Source of the DNA: Desulfocapsa sp.
GTDB lineage: Bacteria > Desulfobacterota > Desulfobulbia > Desulfobulbales > Desulfocapsaceae
Assembly: GCA_029935135.1 (NCBI GenBank)
Contig: JAOZKX010000165.1
Location: forward strand, 1 to 5,620
Reading direction: 5' to 3'
DNA: 5,620 bases
A program made the translations under genes and the position numbers. Below the pieces are notes generated by a model that was given only the letters and a program-made list of their open reading frames with translations, did not search any database and was not told where the DNA came from. This document shows positions 1-5,620 of the stretch, in pieces; position 1 is the stretch's first letter, and each line of letters starts with the position of its first letter.

Positions 1-156
1 ATGAAAAAAGTATATCATCTCGAAGGGATAAAAAAAAACATTTATTACTCGTTTGAGAATTATCACGAATGCACTCTCGAAGAGAACAATGAGATGAAGG
101 GCAGAGCTTGAAAGAGAGATAGCCGCTCCAGAAAGAGAACAGCCAGGAATAGCGTA
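1..156. other. Region downstream of the HDOD-GGDEF gene, with a short open frame at the window edge
   Basis: This stretch follows the stop codon of the minus-strand HDOD-GGDEF gene. On the plus strand, a frame beginning with ATG at base 1 stays open for 36 codons and ends with TGA at 109-111. It could be a tiny gene, the 3' end of a gene entering from the left, or chance; there is no upstream sequence in which to judge a ribosome binding site. I see no convincing terminator for the minus-strand operon. The best hairpin is the 4-bp stem at 76-86 (CTCT, CGA loop, AGAG), and the long A run near 31-39 (a T run on the minus strand) has no GC-rich stem before it. Confidence 0.3.
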
Positions 157-1662
157 TTATATTCGGGCTGCCTCCACCCTGTTTCGCCCTTTTTGCTTTG
201 ACTGGCACAGTGCGCTGTCACTGTATCTAATAAGTGCAGCACGACTGGATTCTGCTCCACTCATATCTGTAGCCGAATAACCGACACTTACCGTAATCTT
301 AAAAGCATGTCCTTCATATTCCATTGATTTCTGCTCTATCCCTCTCCGCAATCGCTGGGCAAGGACCTTTGCCCCCTTGGCACCGGTTTCTGGAAGAATA
401 ACAGCAAACTCTTCTCCACCATAACGACACACAATATCACAGTCCCGCACCAACTTGACGAGTTCGTAACTCACAGTTTTCAGAGCATGATCTCCAGTGG
501 GATGCCCATAGGTATCATTTACTGTTTTAAAGAAATCAATATCGAGCATCAGCAAAGAAACCGGATGCCTGTAACGATAGGCCCGTTTCAGCTCAATTTC
601 CAGCCTTTCCTGGAAATAGCGATGATTATAAAGGTTTGTCAAACCATCACGAACAGCAATTTCTCGCAGGCAATCATTGGCATCTTTTAATTCCTTTGCC
701 AGTTTATCAGCACTTTCTTTTGCCTGCTTCAGCTCTAGGACGAGTTGTTCATAGGAAAAATTCAGTCGACCAAGTTCAATATTTGCAGCCTGTATAATCT
801 GGGAAAAAGGCTGTATTTCTCCAGGATCAATGGCAAAAAGTTCCAGCACTTCCTGGGATTTTTCACCCACAGCATCCACGAGAGTATCAACATCTTCTCC
901 TGAAAGATTCCAATGTTCAGCAAGCCCTGAATGCACCTCAACAGATTTGGCATTACTGTGTTCGCTGTGATACATGGCTGAAATTTTATCAGCAAAATAG
1001 AGGAGCCTTGCATCCTGTTGGTATTCCCCCGCATTCTCGACAGAATGGTGAAAATGTATGGGTGCACTGATCATCTCTGGTAAATTCCAGGCTGTAAGAA
1101 GGTGAAATCCTATCTCCGTATGATCAAAAGCAAACAGTTCTTTTTCGGTTTCACAAGTAGACTTCCCGCTCACCCGTTTACTATCCAGAACACGGGTATA
1201 ATCAAAGGCATCGGAAAGAAAAAAGATCAGAATACCAACATCCTGCAGCAATGCGGAAACAAAAGCACTCCGACTCTTTACCCCCACTGCATCGCCTAAC
1301 ATCTCTGCTGCAACGGCAGCTGTAATGGCCCGACGCCAGAAAAGTGTCAGGTCAAAACTCCCCTCAGATTCCCCCTGGAACTCCTGAACGATGACAAAAG
1401 AGAGAGCTATGTTTTTTAAAGCATCGGTACCAAGGAGGGATGTTGCCTGGGCAAGGGAATCGACCGGCTGTGCCAGTCCATAGAGTGAGGAATTGGCAAT
1501 CTGCAGAATTCGTATACTGAGGGAGGGATCAACGGATACAATCTGAGCCAGATCATCAAAAGAGTTTTTTTCCTCTCGAACAGCCTCAAGAATCTTTAAG
1601 GCAATTGCTGGGGGAGAAGGCAACCTGAGATTATTGTCAAAAAATTCCTGTACACTGGTCAT
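157..1662 (-). CDS. HDOD-GGDEF protein, predicted diguanylate cyclase
   Basis: This 501-residue cytoplasmic signalling protein has no signal peptide or membrane segment. An N-terminal HDOD domain (about residues 14-205) starts with LPSPPAIALKILE. Where true HD hydrolases carry His-Asp it reads Gln140-Asp141, so it is probably a binding or sensory module, as is usual for HDOD. A linker follows, with a short helix that looks coiled-coil (about 303-335). The GGDEF domain (about 336-500) begins with DGLTNLYNHRYF, carries an intact GGEEF active site (415-419), and has a perfect RxxD inhibitory site (R406-D409) exactly five residues before it. It is thus predicted to make c-di-GMP from two GTP with product feedback inhibition. 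The ATG start sits just ahead of the HDOD domain and fits the family, but no Shine-Dalgarno sequence is visible. It lies 93 bases behind the ABC-F gene, so read-through or its own promoter are both possible. The domain calls are strong; the signal sensed is unknown. Confidence 0.93.
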   Translation of the reverse strand: MTSVQEFFDNNLRLPSPPAIALKILEAVREEKNSFDDLAQIVSVDPSLSIRILQIANSSLYGLAQPVDSLAQATSLLGTDALKNIALSFVIVQEFQGESEGSFDLTLFWRRAITAAVAAEMLGDAVGVKSRSAFVSALLQDVGILIFFLSDAFDYTRVLDSKRVSGKSTCETEKELFAFDHTEIGFHLLTAWNLPEMISAPIHFHHSVENAGEYQQDARLLYFADKISAMYHSEHSNAKSVEVHSGLAEHWNLSGEDVDTLVDAVGEKSQEVLELFAIDPGEIQPFSQIIQAANIELGRLNFSYEQLVLELKQAKESADKLAKELKDANDCLREIAVRDGLTNLYNHRYFQERLEIELKRAYRYRHPVSLLMLDIDFFKTVNDTYGHPTGDHALKTVSYELVKLVRDCDIVCRYGGEEFAVILPETGAKGAKVLAQRLRRGIEQKSMEYEGHAFKITVSVGYSATDMSGAESSRAALIRYSDSALCQSKQKGRNRVEAARI

Positions 1663-1755
1663 AATAAAGGTCTAAGGGAAATTTTATAGTATTAGAATGA
1701 TGCAATCATACCCGTATTTTCATTATTTATACAGAAAAATAAAAAATACTGTTTC

Positions 1756-3729
1756 TTAGAGAAGGGCTTTTTCAACCTCTTCCTGAGCAGTTTCCCATTT
1801 TTCATACCACCGCTGAAGCCTGCGCTGACAATTATCATACTCGGAAGAAGTCGCCAGCCACGCTTTCTGATCCTGATACAAGTCAGGATCTGCCATCTGC
1901 GATTCCAGCTCAATCTTCTCTTCCTCAAGGGTCTCCACCTGTTTTTCAGCTTCTTCAGCTCTCTTTTTCCAGGGACCGAGTTTTTTATTACGCTCCTGAC
2001 GAAGAAGAGCTTCTTTTTTGCGCTGCTCCTTGCGTGACTCACGGCCGCCGTCTGTGGTGGCGTTGTTTTTATGCGGGGATAAGGAGCTATCCTCTTTTTT
2101 CACATCTTTTGCATCACCTGCTTCAGCCTCAAGTTTACGCAGATAGTCAGTAATATTACCCTCGAACACGGTAATCTGTTTATCCTTTACCTCCACCACT
2201 TTGTTGACAAATGAATCGAGGAAATAGCGATTATGAGAGACGACAAGAATAAAACCATCATACTGTGCCATGGCTTCCTGCAGCACATCCTGCGAACTCA
2301 TATCCAGATGATTTGTTGGCTCATCAAGGAGCATGCAGTTGGCAGGTGTGGCTATCATTTTAGCAAGTGCCAATCGACTCTTTTCACCACCGGAAAGAAC
2401 AGAAACTTTCTTGTCCACCTCTTCACCACGAAATAAAAAGGCCCCTAAAAGTGAACGGATCTGGGTCACGGTCATATCTTTTACCGATAAGGACAATGTC
2501 TCAAGAGCGGTAAGAGAATGGCTGAGTTCCTGGGCCTGATGCTGCCCAAAATAGGAGAGGTGTACATTATGACCAAGTATCACCTCACCGGAGTCATTGG
2601 GAATTTCCCCACTGATGATCTTTAACAGCGTGGATTTTCCTGCACCGTTATCACCCACCACGGCAACCTTATCCCCTCTTTGAAACTGAAAGCTTACATC
2701 CTGAAAAACCTCTTTTCCATTAAAGCCCTTACACAACTGCTCTACCTGCAAAACATCCCGGCCCGATGCAGGAGCAGGTGGAAAGCTGAACTTAATCTGC
2801 CTGTTGTCTTCACCAAGCTCAAGAATCTCAAGTTTCTCCAGCTGCTTGACCCGGCTCTGCACCTGTTTGGCCTTGGTGGATTTGGCCCGAAAACGATCCA
2901 CAAAGCGCATGGTCTGTTTAATATGGGCCTGCTGGTTTTCATATGCTGATTTCTCAATGGCCTTACGCTCGGCCCTCTCTTTTATATAGTATGAATAATT
3001 CCCCTTATAAACAGAGAGTTTGCCTAGACTCAGCTCCCAGGTTGTCGATGTCACTTTGTCCAGAAAGGTACGATCATGGGAGATAATCACCATTGCCCCT
3101 TTATAGGAGCGCAGGAATTCCTCCACCCAGGTCAGAGAGCGGAGATCCAGGTGATTTGTCGGTTCATCGAGGAGAAGAAGAGAGGGAGCAGCAAGGAGCA
3201 TCTTGGCAAGCATCAAACGCATTATCCAGCCGCCGGAAAAGGAAGATACCGGCAGATCCATATCCTGTTGGGAAAATCCGAGCCCTAAGAGAATTTTCTC
3301 AATTTTGGCACGAATAGCATAAATATCACTGCCTTCCAGAATATGTTGTATCTCCCCCTGTCGCTCAAGGATCTTTGCATAGGATTCTGAGTGTTGATCA
3401 ATGTCGGCCAGCTGTTTATGGATCTGATCCGCTTCTTCCTGCAGTTGCAAAAGATCTGCAAATGCGGTCTCAGCCTCTTCATATAGTGAGTTCCCGGAGG
3501 TAAGGGCACTGGACTCCTGGGGAAGATAGGCAACGGTAAACTGTTTTGCCCTGTTCAACACTCCATCATCACAGCCCGTAACTCCTGCCATGATTTTCAA
3601 AAGAGTTGACTTACCGGCACCATTCACGCCCATCAACCCAACACGATTCCCATCATACACCTGGACAGAAAGATCCTTAAAAAGGTGTTTGTCGCCGTAA
3701 CGGATATCCAGATGACTAATTGACAACAT
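1756..3729 (-). CDS. ABC-F family ATPase, YheS-like ribosome-associated protein
   Basis: This 657-residue soluble protein has two ABC cassettes and no membrane segments, which defines ABC-F. Cassette 1 has Walker A GVNGAGKST (34-42), signature SFSGGW (163-168), Walker B with catalytic Glu189, and switch His218. The linker (about 240-305), including DRFRAKSTKAKQ, is the P-site tRNA interaction motif region. Cassette 2 has Walker A GDNGAGKST (359-367), LSGGEK (445-450), Asp469-Glu470, and switch His499 in SHNR rather than the common SHDR. A charged, partly coiled-coil tail (about 560-657) follows. Size, linker and tail resemble E. coli YheS as I remember it, more than Uup or EttA. Members bind the ribosomal E site and use ATP to adjust the peptidyl-transferase centre, relieving stalling; some relatives protect against antibiotics, but nothing here suggests resistance. 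The ATG overlaps the end of the radical SAM gene by 14 bases, with GGGGA about 10 bases upstream, implying translational coupling. The family call is firm, the subfamily likely. Confidence 0.94.
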   Translation of the reverse strand: MLSISHLDIRYGDKHLFKDLSVQVYDGNRVGLMGVNGAGKSTLLKIMAGVTGCDDGVLNRAKQFTVAYLPQESSALTSGNSLYEEAETAFADLLQLQEEADQIHKQLADIDQHSESYAKILERQGEIQHILEGSDIYAIRAKIEKILLGLGFSQQDMDLPVSSFSGGWIMRLMLAKMLLAAPSLLLLDEPTNHLDLRSLTWVEEFLRSYKGAMVIISHDRTFLDKVTSTTWELSLGKLSVYKGNYSYYIKERAERKAIEKSAYENQQAHIKQTMRFVDRFRAKSTKAKQVQSRVKQLEKLEILELGEDNRQIKFSFPPAPASGRDVLQVEQLCKGFNGKEVFQDVSFQFQRGDKVAVVGDNGAGKSTLLKIISGEIPNDSGEVILGHNVHLSYFGQHQAQELSHSLTALETLSLSVKDMTVTQIRSLLGAFLFRGEEVDKKVSVLSGGEKSRLALAKMIATPANCMLLDEPTNHLDMSSQDVLQEAMAQYDGFILVVSHNRYFLDSFVNKVVEVKDKQITVFEGNITDYLRKLEAEAGDAKDVKKEDSSLSPHKNNATTDGGRESRKEQRKKEALLRQERNKKLGPWKKRAEEAEKQVETLEEEKIELESQMADPDLYQDQKAWLATSSEYDNCQRRLQRWYEKWETAQEEVEKALL

Positions 3730-4723
3730 ATTTGATTGTTCCCCGTGGTATATTCTTATCAGCCGTAAGCTCCAATCGTTCCATCAGCCCAAGACTCTGT
3801 AATCGTTTCATATTAATTCGTTTCTGCCCAATAAAAGTAGAAATATCGCGATCGCAAATACGCAGATGCACTTTTTTCCCTGCAGGACATGCTGCAAGTA
3901 ACTTACGAGCCTTCCGAAACCAGCTTCTGGCGATCACAAATTCTCCAAAGGCTGGATGATATGGCCCTGCCAGAAGTTCCTGTTCCAAAGTCTTTGAAGC
4001 CTGTAAGCCCATACGAATAGTCGTAATACCAGCTAGGTCAAAGCGTTCTTTGGCCAGCCCACAAAGAGCAATTGCCCGGTTCATGCTTATGGGTTGATAC
4101 AACTTCTCTTTATACAAAGAGGCAAGGCCGGAACCACGGATAACAAGTGTGGGGTAGAGTCGGACAAATGCAGGCAGCGATTTCACAACCTGGGCCACCG
4201 TTTTTATAAAAGAGCTGGTACTTTCCCCGGGAAGTCCAGGCATAAGCTGAATTCCAAGAGTCATCTTTTTTTTCTGCAATATCTTTATGGCCTGCACAGA
4301 CTGCCAGGCGGTATGCCCCCGTCTGGAAGACTGAAGTACCCTGTCATCAAAAGACTGTACCCCGAGTTCCACAGTTTTCACCCCATATTCAAGGAGCAGA
4401 TCACATACTGTTTCGCTCATACAATCAGGTCGGGTGGACAGACGAATGGAATCCACCTTGCCGGATTGCAAAAATGGCTGGACAGCACCCAAAAGATGCT
4501 CCTGCCGAGCTCTCACCAAGCAGGTAAAAGATCCTCCATAAAAAGCAACCTGCACCTCATTGTGGTGATGAGAACGGGCAAGCCACTCCTCAATGGTCTG
4601 GCGTACAAGTTCAGCATCGGTCTCGTCTGTTGCCTGCTGCCCGCTGATAGAAACCTGGTTACAGAACAGACACTGCTGCGGACACCCCTGATGAGGAATA
4701 AAAACCGGAATAATTAATGGCAT
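3716..4723 (-). CDS. Elp3-like radical SAM protein lacking the acetyltransferase domain
   Basis: This 335-residue protein is counted from the ATG at 4721-4723; an in-frame TTG two codons upstream (4727-4729) is an alternative, and a TAA stop lies shortly before it. Neither start has a clear Shine-Dalgarno sequence. The 4Fe-4S and SAM motif CxxxCxxC is C14, C18 and C21 within PHQGCPQQCLFC. It is followed by YGGSF (62-66, SAM contact), STRPD (96-100), ELGVQSFDD (119-127) and GIQLMPGLPG (157-166). This pattern matches Elp3-type (COG1243-like) and HemN-like radical SAM proteins. Elp3 itself attaches a carboxymethyl group to wobble uridine of tRNA using a C-terminal GNAT domain. That domain is absent here, replaced by about 100 residues with a GQKRIN motif (299-304). 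From memory, a similar short protein follows rnc in clostridia. A role in RNA modification is inference and the substrate is unknown. The gene is 38 bases after rnc and overlaps the ABC-F gene. Confidence 0.9.
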   Translation of the reverse strand: MPLIIPVFIPHQGCPQQCLFCNQVSISGQQATDETDAELVRQTIEEWLARSHHHNEVQVAFYGGSFTCLVRARQEHLLGAVQPFLQSGKVDSIRLSTRPDCMSETVCDLLLEYGVKTVELGVQSFDDRVLQSSRRGHTAWQSVQAIKILQKKKMTLGIQLMPGLPGESTSSFIKTVAQVVKSLPAFVRLYPTLVIRGSGLASLYKEKLYQPISMNRAIALCGLAKERFDLAGITTIRMGLQASKTLEQELLAGPYHPAFGEFVIARSWFRKARKLLAACPAGKKVHLRICDRDISTFIGQKRINMKRLQSLGLMERLELTADKNIPRGTIKYVVN

Positions 4724-4761
4724 AATCAATACGGAAGAAAGTGCTTAGTAACTCGTTTCTT

Positions 4762-5505
4762 CTAATCAGAAAAGTGGGCAATTGCATCATCAAGATCGAC
4801 AAGAGTGGCCGCTGCAGCCCGCTGTTCTGCTTCCTTTTTTGAGCCGGCTGTACCGCTGCCAAGGGATTGTTCACGAAAGACAACCGAAACAGTAAAAACT
4901 TTTTGGTGGGACGGCCCCTCTTCCTTGTCCAGGCGATAGGATGGCGCTTCGTTGAATTTTTCCTGCAATGCTTCCTGCAATCTGCTCTTGGCGTCTGCTA
5001 TCAACAATTCCTCCTTTTTACTATCCATGGTCGGGATAAAAAAACGGGAAATAATTGCTTCAACAGTCACATAGTCACTGTCTTCAAAGATAGCCCCAAT
5101 AACAGCCTCGTAGGCACAGGAAAGAATGGAGGATTTTTTCCTGCCGTTGGACGCATCCTCTCCTTTGCCAAGACAGAGATAGTCGCCAAGATGCAGCTCT
5201 TTTGCCATCAGTGCCAGATGCGTTTCATTGACCAGCGAAGAACGCAATCGGGTCAGCTCCCCCTCCTGCATCTGGGGAAAACGACTGCACAGGATATGGC
5301 CAATGACCAGATCAAGTACAGCATCGCCAAGAAACTCCAGTATTTCATTATTTTTATCAATCTGAGCCTGCTCAAAAGCAAAAGATGAATGAATCAATGC
5401 TTTTTGCAACAGGCGCAGATCGGTAAAACGATATTCCAGAAGTTGCTCAAGCAGAGCCAACTCATCCTTATTCCGTTGTACCAGCGAATCGATATCCATC
5501 ACCAT
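4762..5505 (-). CDS. rnc: Ribonuclease III
   Basis: This 247-residue double-strand-specific endonuclease matures 16S and 23S rRNA precursors and cuts structured mRNAs and sRNA duplexes, acting as a homodimer in the cytoplasm. The nuclease domain (about 20-150) contains the signature NEILEFLGDAVLDL (53-66), giving the metal-ligand and catalytic acids E54, E57 and D61. The second motif reads ILSCAYEAVIG (127-137): E133 matches the essential E. coli E117, but the position of D114 is Cys130. The dsRNA-binding domain (about 170-238) is intact, with GPSHQKVF (197-204) and SKKEAEQRAA (222-231). Length is normal, slightly longer at the N-terminus than E. coli. The start is ambiguous: ATG-GTG-ATG run in succession from 5505, all served by AAGAGG at 5509-5514 with spacings of 3, 6 and 9. 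The third codon (5499) has the most usual spacing. It is probably the first gene of the minus-strand operon. Confidence 0.97.
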   Translation of the reverse strand: MVMDIDSLVQRNKDELALLEQLLEYRFTDLRLLQKALIHSSFAFEQAQIDKNNEILEFLGDAVLDLVIGHILCSRFPQMQEGELTRLRSSLVNETHLALMAKELHLGDYLCLGKGEDASNGRKKSSILSCAYEAVIGAIFEDSDYVTVEAIISRFFIPTMDSKKEELLIADAKSRLQEALQEKFNEAPSYRLDKEEGPSHQKVFTVSVVFREQSLGSGTAGSKKEAEQRAAAATLVDLDDAIAHFSD

Positions 5506-5508
5506 TTT

Positions 5509-5514
5509 CCTCTT
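5509..5514 (-). promoter_or_regulatory. Ribosome binding site of rnc (AAGAGG)
   Basis: The purine-rich AAGAGG lies 3, 6 and 9 bases before three successive in-frame start codons (ATG, GTG, ATG). Typical spacing favours the second or third codon. Its two outermost bases (5513-5514) coincide with the start of the -35 hexamer of the divergent tRNA promoter, so the two elements cannot vary independently. It is one of only two recognisable Shine-Dalgarno sequences in the operon; the other is GGGGA before the ABC-F gene. Confidence 0.65.
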
Positions 5515-5540
5515 GTGAAAAAAACAAACTATGGTATAAA
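5513..5540 (+). promoter_or_regulatory. Sigma-70-type promoter of tRNA-Cys
   Basis: The elements are TTGTGA (5513-5518), a 16-base spacer and TATAAA (5535-5540). The -10 box is preceded by TG one base away (5532-5533), making an extended -10 element. Transcription should begin near 5547, leaving a leader of about 20 bases before the tRNA. The position and orientation fit a tRNA promoter well. Assigned by eye only. Confidence 0.55.
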
Positions 5541-5549
5541 GTGTTGCTC

Positions 5550-5563
5550 ATGCCATCTGGCAT
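5550..5563. repeat. 14-base inverted repeat between the divergent rnc and tRNA-Cys genes
   Basis: ATGCCA and TGGCAT flank a TC centre, a perfect 6+6 inverted repeat. In RNA it would be a 5-bp stem with a 4-base loop. It falls in the presumed short leader of the tRNA precursor and across the presumed start site of an rnc promoter. It could therefore be an operator for a dimeric regulator, a processing hairpin in the tRNA leader, or chance. The repeat is certain; its function is not known. Confidence 0.45.
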
Positions 5564-5590
5564 TGTAAGGCGGCGTAGCCAAGCGGCTAA
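5562..5590 (-). promoter_or_regulatory. Possible rnc operon promoter overlapping the tRNA-Cys 5' end
   Basis: On the minus strand, TACAAT (5567-5562) is one base from the -10 consensus. TTAGCC (5590-5585), 17 bases upstream, is a weak -35 match with three of six bases. If real, transcription starts near 5555, giving an rnc leader of about 50 bases, and the -35 box lies inside the tRNA D-loop and stem. I found no better candidate in the 63-base gap. A promoter further right, beyond the window, or inside the tRNA is also possible. Confidence 0.25.
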
Positions 5591-5620
5591 GGCACTGGTC
5601 TGCAAAACCATGATTCAGCG
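5569..5620 (+). tRNA. tRNA-Cys (anticodon GCA), 3' part beyond the window
   Basis: The sequence gives the first 52 bases. The acceptor 5' strand is GGCGGCG (5569-5575), followed by TA, then a D arm of GCC (5578-5580) pairing with GGC (5591-5593) around a loop holding the conserved GG (5585-5586). The anticodon arm is 5595-5611 with loop CTGCAAA (5600-5606), placing anticodon GCA at 5602-5604, so cysteine. The variable loop GATTC (5612-5616) follows and the T stem begins at 5617. The first base pair of the anticodon stem (27-43) is a C-T mismatch, while the other four pair. The T arm, acceptor 3' strand and any encoded CCA are off the window. It is transcribed away from rnc. Confidence 0.93.

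Noticed and set aside
138..164. Hairpin GAATA / TATTC around the end of the HDOD-GGDEF gene as a terminator
   Set aside because: It is a 5-bp A-T-rich stem with an 8-base loop overlapping the stop codon, and no T tract follows on the minus strand.
63..260. Minus-strand open frame of 65 codons crossing the end of the HDOD-GGDEF gene
   Set aside because: It is out of frame with the end of the GGDEF domain and its product has no recognisable feature beyond a hydrophobic stretch encoded by pyrimidine-rich DNA.
1714..1749. Inverted repeat GTATTTT / AAAATAC between the ABC-F and HDOD-GGDEF genes as a terminator
   Set aside because: The stem is almost all A-T, the spacing is 22 bases, and no U tract follows in the transcript. 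It is not a convincing intrinsic terminator.
1756..3729. ABC-F gene as an antibiotic resistance determinant
   Set aside because: The linker and tail look like the housekeeping YheS type, the gene is embedded in an rnc operon, and there is no mobile context or leader-peptide attenuator.
4094..4717. Long plus-strand open frame (207 codons) opposite the radical SAM gene
   Set aside because: It lies wholly inside a clearly functional gene with all its motifs on the other strand, and its translation has no recognisable domain. It is best explained as an antisense shadow.
4867..5388. Plus-strand open frame of 173 codons opposite rnc
   Set aside because: It is fully contained in rnc on the opposite strand, shows no recognisable motif, and its start lacks supporting context.
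5506..5568. RNase III autoregulatory cleavage hairpin in the rnc leader, as known in E. coli
   Set aside because: The only hairpin in the leader has a 5- to 6-bp stem, far shorter than the roughly two helical turns RNase III normally needs, and it sits at the presumed transcript start.

Overview
This window reads as an ordinary chromosomal segment of a Gram-negative bacterium, most plausibly a member of the Desulfobacterota (a Desulfobulbales-like sulfate or sulfur metaboliser). That guess rests on an HDOD-GGDEF signalling protein, a YheS-type ABC-F protein, an Elp3-like radical SAM protein directly behind rnc, and a moderate GC content that looks somewhat below half. It is inference, as no taxonomic marker is complete here. 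I see no mobile element, CRISPR array, phage gene, toxin-antitoxin pair or defence system.

Layout: all four protein genes lie on the minus strand and probably form one transcription unit. In transcription order (right to left) they are RNase III (rnc, 5505-4762), an Elp3-like radical SAM protein without an acetyltransferase domain (about 4723-3716), a YheS-like ABC-F ATPase (3729-1756) and an HDOD-GGDEF protein (1662-157). The radical SAM and ABC-F genes overlap by 14 bases. The other gaps are short: 38 bases between rnc and the radical SAM gene, and 93 AT-rich bases before the HDOD-GGDEF gene. On the plus strand at the right edge, a tRNA-Cys(GCA) begins at 5569 and is cut by the window end. 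It diverges from rnc across 63 bases that hold a good sigma-70-type promoter for the tRNA, a possible rnc promoter, and a 14-base inverted repeat lying between them.

How the genes fit together: RNase III processes rRNA precursors and structured RNAs, Elp3-like radical SAM enzymes belong to a tRNA-modification superfamily, ABC-F proteins act at the ribosomal E site, and the neighbour is a tRNA gene. The first three therefore form an RNA and translation neighbourhood. The last gene is a predicted c-di-GMP synthase with a degenerate HD-like sensory domain. It may be a loosely attached passenger with its own expression.

The most unusual point is in RNase III: the conserved catalytic Asp of the second active-site motif (E. 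coli D114) is replaced by Cys, while every other catalytic acid I can align is kept. Otherwise the window is largely housekeeping, and I did not find a new multi-gene system in it.
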